From contig NZ_CP130060.1 of the NCBI RefSeq assembly GCF_030644385.1, positions 372,001 to 436,000 on the forward strand: DNA of 64,000 nt. The letters run 5' to 3'. The position numbers and the translations under genes were made by a program. Origin of the DNA: Stomatobaculum sp. F0698. Its GTDB lineage: Bacteria; Bacillota; Clostridia; Lachnospirales; Lachnospiraceae. Under the pieces are notes generated by a model that was not told the origin of the DNA, ran no database searches, and was given only the letters and a program-made list of their open reading frames with translations. Positions 52,262 to 60,281 of the stretch are shown here, piece after piece. The first letter of the stretch is position 1. Each line of letters opens with the position of its first letter.

Positions 52262-53707
52262 ATGAATCACAAGGAACAGATTTCGGCGTGGGTGGATGCA
52301 CACAGAGAGGCATTTTTGGAGGATGTGAAGACCCTCTGCCGCATTGATTCGAGTAAGGGCGCCGCGGAGCCCGGCAAGCCGTTCGGAGACGGCCCCTACC
52401 GCGCGCTCTTGGCAGCGGAGGAAATGCTGAAGGGCTACGGCCTTGCAACCAAGAACTACGAGAACTATGTCCTTGCGGCGGACCTCGGCGAGGGCGAGCG
52501 CGAGCTCGATATTCTGGCGCACCTCGACGTGGTGCCGGGCCAGGGCGACTGGACCGTGACCGAGGCCTTCGAGCCGATCGAGAAGGACGGCGTTCTTTAC
52601 GGCCGCGGTGTCGCGGACGATAAGGGCCCGGCGGTCGCGGCGCTCTACGCGCTGCGCGCGGTCAAGGAGCTCGGCATTCCGCTCAAAAAAAGCGTGCGTC
52701 TGATACTCGGCACCGACGAGGAGAGCGGTTCCGGCTGCATTGCGCACTACTACGCGAGCGAGAAGGAAGCGCCCTGCACCTTTTCGCCGGATGCGGAGTA
52801 CCCGGTGGTCAACATGGAGAAGGGCAGACTCGCAGGTGAGTTTTCCCTCAGCTTTACCGCGGAGACGAGCGGCGCGCGCCTCATTTCGCTGACCGGCGGC
52901 AGCATTGAGAATGCGGTGCCGCCGCGGGCAAGTGCCGTGCTCGCGGGCGTTCCGCGCATGGTGCTCGATGTGACCGCGGACACGGTGCGGAAGCAGACCG
53001 GTTTAAAAATCGAGATCTCGGCGCTCAGCGCCCGGGAGGGGACGGCGGCCGAAGAGCAGGGTCACGTGACCCTGCAGAAGGTGGAAGTCAGCGGCAGAAA
53101 TGCACACGCGGCGGCGCCGGAATCCGGCAAGAACGCGCTGACCGGCCTCCTGCTCTTTGTCTCCCTCCTGCCGCTCACCAAAAATAAGCTCACGGAGGCA
53201 ATTCAGGGACTCGTGGCCCTCATGCCCTACGGCGAGACGAACGGAACATCGCTCGGCGTCGCATTCGAGGACAAGGAGAGCGGCCCGCTCACCCTGGCCT
53301 TCTCGAAACTCTCGATTGACGAGACTTCCCTGCACGGTCTCTTTGACTGCCGCTATCCGGTCACGATGGACGGCGCGGGTCTCGTGAAGACCTGCGAGGC
53401 GGCTTTCGGGCGCTACGGCCTTGTCTTCGACGGCAGACGGCTTCGCGCGCCGCACGCGGTTTCGGCGGATTCGCCCTTTGTGCGGGAACTGAACCGCGTC
53501 TTTGAGGCCTACACCGGTCTGCCGGGCGGTACGGTCGCAATGGGCGGCGGCACCTATGTTCACGACTTGAAGAACGGCGTTGCCTTCGGTGCCTTCTACC
53601 CGGGCAGCGACACGCGTATGCACGCGCCGGATGAGCAGGCAAACGTAGAGGAACTCCTGACTTCGGCAAAGATTTTTGCGCAGGTCATCGTGGATCTCTG
53701 CGGCTGA
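52262..53707 (+). CDS. pepV: Dipeptidase, PepV-like (M20 family)
   Basis: 481 residues. Zinc-site segments: LAHLDVVPGQGDW, GVADDKGP and GTDEESGSGCIAHY, then PDAEYPVVNMEKG and the C-terminal His in MHAPDEQANVEEL. These are the PepV/Sapep motifs. It cleaves dipeptides with broad specificity in the cytoplasm and would act on products of PepF and imported peptides. The start follows AAGGAGGCGACC. Confidence 0.93.
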   Translation: MNHKEQISAWVDAHREAFLEDVKTLCRIDSSKGAAEPGKPFGDGPYRALLAAEEMLKGYGLATKNYENYVLAADLGEGERELDILAHLDVVPGQGDWTVTEAFEPIEKDGVLYGRGVADDKGPAVAALYALRAVKELGIPLKKSVRLILGTDEESGSGCIAHYYASEKEAPCTFSPDAEYPVVNMEKGRLAGEFSLSFTAETSGARLISLTGGSIENAVPPRASAVLAGVPRMVLDVTADTVRKQTGLKIEISALSAREGTAAEEQGHVTLQKVEVSGRNAHAAAPESGKNALTGLLLFVSLLPLTKNKLTEAIQGLVALMPYGETNGTSLGVAFEDKESGPLTLAFSKLSIDETSLHGLFDCRYPVTMDGAGLVKTCEAAFGRYGLVFDGRRLRAPHAVSADSPFVRELNRVFEAYTGLPGGTVAMGGGTYVHDLKNGVAFGAFYPGSDTRMHAPDEQANVEELLTSAKIFAQVIVDLCG

Positions 53708-53757
53708 TGAAAGCTATTAAAAAAAGTAATAGAATCAGATAGAGATATAGTATGAGC

Positions 53758-53800
53758 AAATGCGCGCGCCCGCGTTGACAGGGCGCGCGCATTTCTTTAC
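53758..53800. promoter_or_regulatory. 14-bp palindrome that ends pepV and embraces the metNIQ -35 box
   Basis: Arm AAATGCGCGCGCCC (53758-53771) and its exact complement (53781-53794) flank a nine-base centre that contains TTGACA. The hairpin may end pepV transcription (a short T-rich stretch follows). In DNA form it could be an operator for the met operon. It is upstream of the predicted metN transcription start, so it is not in that mRNA. Confidence 0.6.
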
Positions 53801-53803
53801 AAT
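53775..53803 (+). promoter_or_regulatory. Promoter of metNIQ
   Basis: Consensus -35 TTGACA (53775-53780), a 17-bp spacer and -10 TACAAT (53798-53803), 32 bases before the metN start. The short leader leaves no room for a SAM riboswitch. Confidence 0.75.
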
Positions 53804-53834
53804 GCCACATATCAGTGAAAGAGAGGAGGCGGGT

Positions 53835-54848
53835 ATGGCAGTCGATATCATACGAATCAGCCATCTGGTCAAGGAATTTAAGACGGCGAACGGCGTAGTC
53901 CACGCATTGGATGATGTCAACTTAAGCATACGCCACGGCGAGATTTACGGCATCATCGGACTCTCGGGCGCAGGCAAGTCGACGCTGGTCCGCTGTATCA
54001 ACTATTTGGAGCGCCCCACCTCGGGCGATGTGTTTTTTGACGGTGTGAGCCTGTCGCAGATGAAAGAGAGGGACAGGCGCGAAGTGCGCCGCTCGATGGG
54101 CATGATTTTCCAGCAGTTCAACCTCCTGGAGCAGAGAAATGTGTTGAAGAATGTCTGCTTTCCTTTGGAACTCGGCGGCATGAAACGGGTGAAGGCGGAG
54201 GCAAGGGCCAGAGAACTTCTGAATCTGGTGGGGCTCGCGGATCGCGAGAAGGCCTATCCGGCACAGCTCTCCGGCGGACAGAAGCAGCGCGTTGCGATTG
54301 CGAGAGCCATTGCGACCGAGCCGCGCGTGCTGCTCTGCGACGAGGCGACCTCGGCGCTCGACCCGAACACGACCGAGTCTATTCTGAATCTCATCCGGGA
54401 TATCAACCGGACGCTCGGCATCACGGTCGTCATGATCACCCACCAGATGTCGGTCATCGAGGCGGTCTGCGACCGCGTCGCCATCATCGACCAGAGCCGC
54501 ATTGCGGAGGAGGGAGAGGTGCAGCGCATCTTCTCCGCGCCGCAGTCCAAGATAGGGCGCGAGCTCATTCTGGGCGGCGATGTGCGCCAGGAAGAATTCG
54601 GCGCTTCGAAGAAGATACGCGTGACCTTCGACGGACGCTCCGCCTTTGAGCCCGTCATCGCAAACATGATTCTCGGCTGTCAATTGCCGGTGAACATCCT
54701 CTTTGCGGCGACCAAGGAAATCGGCGGTAAGGCGGCGGGACAGATGGTGCTCCAGCTTCCGGAGAACGAGGCGGATGCGATGAAGCTCATCCACTACCTG
54801 CGCGATCGGGGCGTCAACCTGGAGGAGGTGAAGAACAGTGATTTTTAA
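53835..54848 (+). CDS. metN: Methionine ABC transporter ATP-binding protein
   Basis: 337 residues. Walker A GLSGAGKST, ABC signature LSGGQKQRVAIARA, Walker B VLLCDEATSALD, then a C-terminal NIL (ACT-like) domain (about 265-337) that binds methionine and inhibits transport in MetN. ATG 53835 follows GAGAGGAGG. It overlaps metI by 11 bases. Confidence 0.95.
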   Translation: MAVDIIRISHLVKEFKTANGVVHALDDVNLSIRHGEIYGIIGLSGAGKSTLVRCINYLERPTSGDVFFDGVSLSQMKERDRREVRRSMGMIFQQFNLLEQRNVLKNVCFPLELGGMKRVKAEARARELLNLVGLADREKAYPAQLSGGQKQRVAIARAIATEPRVLLCDEATSALDPNTTESILNLIRDINRTLGITVVMITHQMSVIEAVCDRVAIIDQSRIAEEGEVQRIFSAPQSKIGRELILGGDVRQEEFGASKKIRVTFDGRSAFEPVIANMILGCQLPVNILFAATKEIGGKAAGQMVLQLPENEADAMKLIHYLRDRGVNLEEVKNSDF

Positions 54849-55503
54849 TTCACAGATTGTAGACATGTTGTTGCTCGGCCTAAAAGAGACGGTCTACATG
54901 GTCTTTCTCTCGTCCTTTCTGTCCTATGTGATCGGCATACCGCTCGGCATTCTCCTGGTTGTCACGGACCGGGACGGCATACAGCCGAACATCATCGTAA
55001 ACACCCTGCTCGGTATTATCATCAACATTCTGCGCTCGGTGCCCTTTATCATCATGTTGCTCGCGGTGCTACCGATTACCCGCTTCATTGTCCGGACCAC
55101 ACTCGGACCGAGCGCGGTGGTCGTGCCGCTGGTCATTGCGGCCTCGCCCTACATTGCCCGCATGGTGGAGAGCTCCTTAAAGGAGATGAACGCCGGTATC
55201 GTTGAGGCGGCAAAGTCGATGGGGGCAAGCAACTTCCAGATTATCTGGAAGGTCATGCTGCCGGAGTCCATGCCCTCGCTGCTCACCGGTGCCGCGATTT
55301 CCATCACGACCATACTCGGATACTCCACCATGGCCGGCTTTGTGGGCGGCGGCGGTCTGGGAACCCTGGCCATCAACTACGGCTACTACCGCTATCGCAT
55401 GGATGTGATGATGGTGACCGTCGTGGTCCTTGTGATCATCGTCCAACTGATACAGGAGTTCTTCTTATTCCTGTCGCGCCGCGCCGATAAGCGCGCGCGC
55501 TGA
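54838..55503 (+). CDS. metI: Methionine ABC transporter permease
   Basis: 221 residues, about five TM helices, with the permease coupling motif EAAKSMGASNFQIIWKVMLPE. GTG start after CTGGAGGAGG, inside the end of metN. Forms the membrane channel of the MetNIQ D/L-methionine importer. Confidence 0.95.
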   Translation: MIFNSQIVDMLLLGLKETVYMVFLSSFLSYVIGIPLGILLVVTDRDGIQPNIIVNTLLGIIINILRSVPFIIMLLAVLPITRFIVRTTLGPSAVVVPLVIAASPYIARMVESSLKEMNAGIVEAAKSMGASNFQIIWKVMLPESMPSLLTGAAISITTILGYSTMAGFVGGGGLGTLAINYGYYRYRMDVMMVTVVVLVIIVQLIQEFFLFLSRRADKRAR

Positions 55504-55580
55504 GACAACACGCTTTGATTCCGCCGTCGGCGGCATATCATAGACATCAAACAAACAACAAGATTTGGGAGGAAACAAAA

Positions 55581-56462
55581 ATGAAGAAAAAGGTATTTTT
55601 AGCGGCAACGCTTCTGGGACTGTCTCTGCTCACGGCTTGCGGAAGCCAGAAGAAGGCGGAGAGCAGCGCTTCGGGAGACAGCAGCGCAGCGGGCAGCAGT
55701 GAGGCAGGCAGCAGCGCGGCAGAGGCTACCGGCGACAAGGTCATCACGGTCGGCGCTTCCCCGTCCCCGCACGCGGAGATTCTGGAGGCTGCAAAGGACG
55801 CGCTGAAGGCAGAGGGGTATGAGCTCAAGGTGGTTGAGTACACCGATTATGTGCAGCCGAACCTTGCGCTCGAGTCGAAGAGCCTTGATGCAAACTACTT
55901 CCAGCACCTGCCCTACCTTGAGAACTTCAACAAGGAGAGAGGCACGAAGTTAGTCAGTGTGGCGGCAATTCACTACGAGCCCTTCGGCATCTATGCGGGT
56001 AAGTCGAAGGATTTGAAGAACCTTCCGGACGGCGCAAAGATTGCGGTTCCGAACGATGTGACGAACGAGGCGAGAGCGCTACTGCTCCTTGCGGATCAGG
56101 GGCTCATTACCCTGAAGGACAACACGGACATCAATGCGACCAAGCAGGACATTGTCGAGAACCCGCACAACATTGAGATTGTCGAGGTCGAGGCGGCACA
56201 GGTTCCGCGTTCCCTCCAGGACGTCGACTTCGGCGTTGTGAACGGCAACTTTGCGATTGCTTCCGGCCTGAAAGTTACGGACGCGCTTGCAACCGAGGCT
56301 GCGGATTCGGTCGCGGCGAAGACCTACGCAAATATCGTTGTGGTTCGCGAGGGCGATGAGAACAGCGAGAAGATCCAGGCGCTGGTGAAGGCACTTACGA
56401 CCGCCGAGATCAAGCAGTTCATTGAGAATAAGTACCAGGGCGCGGTTGTCCCGATTTTCTGA
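55581..56462 (+). CDS. metQ: Methionine-binding lipoprotein
   Basis: 293 residues. Signal peptide with lipobox LTAC (C20), a Ser/Ala/Gly-rich linker, then the NlpA/MetQ fold: VGASPSPHAEIL, YTDYVQPN, LDANYFQHLPYL, and NGNFAIASGL. It captures methionine for MetNI and needs Lgt for lipidation. ATG 55581 follows GGGAGG. Confidence 0.95.
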   Translation: MKKKVFLAATLLGLSLLTACGSQKKAESSASGDSSAAGSSEAGSSAAEATGDKVITVGASPSPHAEILEAAKDALKAEGYELKVVEYTDYVQPNLALESKSLDANYFQHLPYLENFNKERGTKLVSVAAIHYEPFGIYAGKSKDLKNLPDGAKIAVPNDVTNEARALLLLADQGLITLKDNTDINATKQDIVENPHNIEIVEVEAAQVPRSLQDVDFGVVNGNFAIASGLKVTDALATEAADSVAAKTYANIVVVREGDENSEKIQALVKALTTAEIKQFIENKYQGAVVPIF

Positions 56463-56482
56463 CAGTGAGTAAAAACGATACG

Positions 56483-56515
56483 GAGAGAGAGAACCTTTCG
56501 GTTCTCTCTTTTTTT
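56483..56515 (+). terminator. Rho-independent terminator of metNIQ
   Basis: Stem GAGAGAACC/GGTTCTCTC with a TTTC loop and eight T. Confidence 0.9.
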
Positions 56516-56679
56516 ATGCTCGAATGAATCCGCGTATATTCCGGCTTTCGTCCGATTTTGTATCGCTTATAACGGCGAGGTGCGAAAACTTAGAACGGAT
56601 ATTTATAAGCCGATAGCAGATAGCGTAAATGTCCATATCCGAAGCGCTGCCGCTATGACTAGGCAGCTTTGGGAAATAG
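56516..56679. other. Gene-free stretch between metQ and pepF
   Basis: The whole metQ-pepF gap is about 350 bases. Apart from the terminator and the extended -10 promoter I see no gene or repeat; the sequence is more AT-rich than its surroundings. Confidence 0.45.
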
Positions 56680-56688
56680 TGCTATAAT
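56680..56688 (+). promoter_or_regulatory. Extended -10 promoter of pepF
   Basis: TGC-TATAAT (TGn extension plus a perfect -10) with no clear -35 box at 17 bp, about 120 bases before the start codon. Confidence 0.55.
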
Positions 56689-56811
56689 ACGCCTGATTAT
56701 CAGGGTGGCATTTCGTGCAAAAGCGCGGGATTCATAAAGAAAGACAAAACATCCTGGACCAAAATTGAAGCAATACGGGGATCATCAGACAGTTGTGGAA
56801 GGAGAAAGAGC

Positions 56812-58500
56812 ATGAAATTCAGCGAACTTGAATACCGCCGTCCGGATGTCGCGCGCATTGAGGAGGATTACAAAGCCCTCATTGAGCGGGTCAAAAAAGC
56901 GGAGACCGACGAGGAAATTTTGGATATCTGGGCAGCGCACCAGCGCCTCAGCACCGAATTCAATCTCTCGGACAGAACCGTCTATATCCGCAATACAATG
57001 AACACCAAGGATGAGTTTTATCTTGGCGAGAAGGCATATTTCAACAGTGTCTCGCCGAGTTATTACAACACGCAGAACCAGCTTTACAAGGCGCTCCTCG
57101 AGCACCCGAAGCTGCAGGTTCTCGCGGATAAGTTCGGATCGATTCTTCCAAAGAAGATGCAGGTCGCGCTGGACGCTGCGGATGAGAGCGTCATTGACCT
57201 CCAGAGAGAGGACAACGCACTGGTTCAGGAGTATGACGAGCTCTACGCAAGCTACATGGTCGAGTTTGAGGGCAAGCAGATGACGCTCCCGCAGCTTGCG
57301 ATTTACATGATGGGCGGCAAGGATTCCGCGACCCGCCGTGCGGCGCGCGAGACCGACGGCAAGTGGTTCGACGAGCACCACGAGAAGCTCGACGACATCT
57401 TCAGCCGCATGATTCAGAACCGCAACGAGCAGGCAAAGCGCATGGGCTATCGCGACTACTCCGAGCTCTCCTACCTCCGCATGGGCCGCATCGGCTATAA
57501 CATGAAGGACATCGAGAACTACAGAGAGCAGGTCGCAAGAGACTTGGTCCCGGTCGCAAAGCAGCTCATGGATCTTCGCATGCAGCGCGTCGGCATCGAG
57601 AACCCGAAGCTCTACGACCTCGATATTTGCTTTAAGGACGGCAACCCGGAGCCGGCAGGCGATTCCGACTACATGCTCGCGATGTGCAAGAAGATGTACG
57701 ACGAGCTCAGCCCGGAGACCGCCGAGTTCATCGACTGGATGTTTGAGAACGAGAGCTTCGACGTGCTGACCAAGCCCGGCAAGCTCCTCGGCGCTTACAT
57801 GTACAATGTGAGCGGCTACGGTCCCTTCGTGTTTGCGAACTGGAACGGCAGCGCCTTTGACGTCGATACGATTACCCACGAGATGGGACATGCGTTCCAG
57901 GGCTATGTGGGCAACAAGCTCGGCCTCACGCTTGAGCTCGTCGAGCCGGCCATGGAGACCTGCGAGATTCACTCCACCTCGATGGAGTTCCTGACCTCGC
58001 CCTTCCACCACCTCTTCTTCGGCAAGGATACGGCGAAGTACCAGCTGCAGCACGCAGAGGATGCGCTGGTTGCAACTTGCTACGGCTGCCAGGTCGATGA
58101 GTTCCAGCACATTGTCTACCAGAAGCCGGAGCTCACCCCCGCGGAGCGGAATCAGGTATGGCTTGAGCTCGACAAGAAGTATCGCCCGTGGATTGACAAC
58201 GACGGTCTTCCGTTCTACGCGGACGGCGGCGCTTGGCAGAAGCAGAAGCACATCTACGAATTCCCGTTCTACTTCATCGACTATTGCCTCGCGAGAACCG
58301 CGGCACTCCAGTTCTTTGCCCTTCACCTGAAGGATGAGAAGGAAGCTTGGAAGCGCTATGTGGAACTCGTGAAGAAGGGCGGCAGCGAGACTTACTCCGA
58401 CCTTCTGCAGCAGGCGGGCTTCCAGAATCCCTTCGGCGAGGGCAGCATGAAGGAAATTGCGGAAACACTGGCAACATGGTGCAAGGAGAATCAGGTCTGA
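56812..58500 (+). CDS. pepF: M3-family oligoendopeptidase (PepF-like)
   Basis: 562 residues. Zinc motif HEMGH in ITHEMGHAFQGY with the downstream Glu in EIHSTSMEFL, typical of M3 oligoendopeptidase F. It cuts peptides of roughly 7-17 residues in the cytoplasm. The start follows AAGGAGAAAGAGC. Only 26 bases separate it from the first peptide transporter gene, with no terminator, so uptake and cleavage are probably co-transcribed. Strong codon bias. Confidence 0.94.
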   Translation: MKFSELEYRRPDVARIEEDYKALIERVKKAETDEEILDIWAAHQRLSTEFNLSDRTVYIRNTMNTKDEFYLGEKAYFNSVSPSYYNTQNQLYKALLEHPKLQVLADKFGSILPKKMQVALDAADESVIDLQREDNALVQEYDELYASYMVEFEGKQMTLPQLAIYMMGGKDSATRRAARETDGKWFDEHHEKLDDIFSRMIQNRNEQAKRMGYRDYSELSYLRMGRIGYNMKDIENYREQVARDLVPVAKQLMDLRMQRVGIENPKLYDLDICFKDGNPEPAGDSDYMLAMCKKMYDELSPETAEFIDWMFENESFDVLTKPGKLLGAYMYNVSGYGPFVFANWNGSAFDVDTITHEMGHAFQGYVGNKLGLTLELVEPAMETCEIHSTSMEFLTSPFHHLFFGKDTAKYQLQHAEDALVATCYGCQVDEFQHIVYQKPELTPAERNQVWLELDKKYRPWIDNDGLPFYADGGAWQKQKHIYEFPFYFIDYCLARTAALQFFALHLKDEKEAWKRYVELVKKGGSETYSDLLQQAGFQNPFGEGSMKEIAETLATWCKENQV

Positions 58501-58526
58501 GTCGAATACAGTAGGGGGATAAGGCT

Positions 58527-60056
58527 ATGCAGGACGTAAAAGTTTTGTCAGCGGAAGAGAAACAGAGAGAAATTGAAAAGATTCAGGCGGACAAGAGATT
58601 CGTGGGACACCCGGTCGGCGTGCTCACCATCGGACTCAAGTTCATGTGCAATTCGTTTTCTTACTACGGACTCACCTCGATTCTGATTTATTACCTGTAC
58701 GCAGCACTTCCGGAGGGACTGGGACTCACCAAGACCGAGGCCTCGCAGCTCCTCTCGCTCTACTACGCACTGGTTATCATCTGCGGCGTCATCGGTTCTT
58801 ACATGGCAGACCGCGTATTCGGACCGCGTACGGCAATTCGGCTGACCTGTATCGTAATGCCGATTGCCTACCTCCTGCTCGCAATCCCGGGCCTCGGCAT
58901 TGCGGGGTATGCGGGCGCGCAGGGTATGATGCTCTTCTCGAGCATGCTCGGCGGCCGCAGCATGGACGCGCTGACGGCAAAGCTCTATAAGAAGGGCGAC
59001 ACCAGAAAAGACAGCGCGTTCGCAATCACCTATGTCATTTCGAACATCGGTGCCTGCGTTCCGGGCATCACCGGAACCATCGCGATTGTGGCGGGCTACC
59101 ACACGGCCTTCCTTGCCTGCGCGGTGTTCTCGCTGATCGGTTCCATCTTCTTCATCGTGAGTGAGAAGAAGTCCTTCGGCATCATCGGCACGGAGCCGGA
59201 CGATCCGCTGCCGCCTGCGGCGCGTCGCACGGCTGTCTTAAAGCTGGTTGCCGGCGTCGCGGTGGTCGCAGCGCTGCTCAGCTTCCTGTTTACAAATCGG
59301 ATTATCACCATCACCCAGTTTGCGAATGCGGTAAGTAGTGTAGGTGTAGTTGCGCCCGTGGCATATTTGTTGTATATTATGTTGAGCCCAAAGACGACAA
59401 AAGAGGAACGGGCTCGTCTGGTTTACATCATTCCGATGTTTATCGCTGCCAGCTTTACGTTACTTGTGAACTATCAGGCGACCACGGTGCTTGCGATTTA
59501 TGCGGAGACCAACGTAAACCGCAACCTCTTCGGCTTTGAAATCACCCCGGCGGCATACTGGACGCTCAACGCCTTTTTCGCCGTCATCTTCGGTGCGGTT
59601 CTGACCGGAATCTGGGGTAAGCTCGGCAAGAAGCAGCCGTCCACACCCGCGAAGATGGGCATCGGCACGGCACTCTACGGAATTTCGATTCTCTTTATGA
59701 TCATTCCGTTCAGCCTCTTCCCGGCGGATGTCAAGGTGAGCCCCATGTGGCTGGTCGTTTTCTTCGCAATCATGACCATCGGTGAAGCGATTGTCACCCC
59801 GGCCGGAGAGTCGGCGGCATCGCATGTGGCACCGGCCGCATTCTCGACGCAGATGATGACGGTCTGGGCCATGGGACAGTCGACCGGCGCAAGCCTGAGT
59901 TCGCTCGTGGTGAACTTTTACCGCGAGGGCAGCGAGCCGCTCTACTTCCTTGCAATCGGCGCGGCGGTAACGCTCTGCGGCGCGATTGTCGTGATCTTCA
60001 GCAAAAAGCTCGCAAAGGGCATGGGCATCGGCACCGGCCACGGAGACGAGCAATAA
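58527..60056 (+). CDS. POT/PTR-family peptide transporter (array copy A)
   Basis: 509 residues, about 12-14 TM helices, with MFS loop 2 GSYMADRVFG and the family stretch FSYYGLTSILIYYLY in TM1. In canonical POT carriers TM1 reads ExxERFSYYG; here it is FMCNSFSYYG, so both Glu and the Arg used in proton coupling are replaced. It likely imports di- or tripeptides, by analogy. About 100 bases (59326-59425) use rarer, AT-richer codons than the rest. The start follows AGGGGGATAAGGCT. Paralogues follow directly. Confidence 0.9.
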   Translation: MQDVKVLSAEEKQREIEKIQADKRFVGHPVGVLTIGLKFMCNSFSYYGLTSILIYYLYAALPEGLGLTKTEASQLLSLYYALVIICGVIGSYMADRVFGPRTAIRLTCIVMPIAYLLLAIPGLGIAGYAGAQGMMLFSSMLGGRSMDALTAKLYKKGDTRKDSAFAITYVISNIGACVPGITGTIAIVAGYHTAFLACAVFSLIGSIFFIVSEKKSFGIIGTEPDDPLPPAARRTAVLKLVAGVAVVAALLSFLFTNRIITITQFANAVSSVGVVAPVAYLLYIMLSPKTTKEERARLVYIIPMFIAASFTLLVNYQATTVLAIYAETNVNRNLFGFEITPAAYWTLNAFFAVIFGAVLTGIWGKLGKKQPSTPAKMGIGTALYGISILFMIIPFSLFPADVKVSPMWLVVFFAIMTIGEAIVTPAGESAASHVAPAAFSTQMMTVWAMGQSTGASLSSLVVNFYREGSEPLYFLAIGAAVTLCGAIVVIFSKKLAKGMGIGTGHGDEQ

Positions 60057-60078
60057 ACACAACAGTATCCGCAGCTCG

Positions 60079-60098
60079 GAGGGCGCTACGGCGCTCTC
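60079..60098 (+). other. Hairpin with UACG tetraloop after transporter copy A
   Basis: Stem GAGGGCGC/GCGCTCTC (one G-U) closes a stable UNCG-type loop 23 bases after the stop. No T run; a 3'-end or processing element is possible. Confidence 0.45.
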
Positions 60099-60133
60099 TG
60101 CCTGCGATATGATATTTCGAGAGAGGAGGAACA

Positions 60134-60184
60134 ATGCAGATAACCCTGTGGGGCAGCGAGTTGCGAGCTCGGCTCTGTCCGTAA
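60134..60184 (+). CDS. Possible 16-residue leader peptide upstream of transporter copy B
   Basis: ATG 60134 follows a strong GAGAGGAGG site by five bases and opens a frame of 16 codons (MQITLWGSELRARLCP) ending in TAA. A terminator-like hairpin follows within ten bases. This is the plan of an attenuation leader, though no obvious run of one regulatory codon is present. Too short to confirm from sequence alone. Confidence 0.35.
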   Translation: MQITLWGSELRARLCP

Positions 60185-60194
60185 AATGACAGGG

Positions 60195-60243
60195 AGTAAC
60201 TAGGAGGGGGAGCAAGTAATACTTGCAGTTACTTTTGTTTTTC
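60195..60243 (+). terminator. Candidate attenuator hairpin upstream of transporter copy B
   Basis: Inner stem GCAAGT-AAT-ACTTGC inside an outer AGTAAC/GTTACT pairing, followed by TTTTGTTTTTC. An AGGAGGGGG run lies in the bulge. It sits between the leader frame and the transporter start, so it could end transcription conditionally. Confidence 0.5.
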
Positions 60244-60281
60244 TATCAGAATTACCGTTTTAATTCAGACAGGAGGATTTT

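Noticed and set aside
53820..53835. SAM riboswitch in front of metNIQ
   Set aside because: Only about 25 bases separate the predicted transcription start from metN, and no S-box motif is visible.
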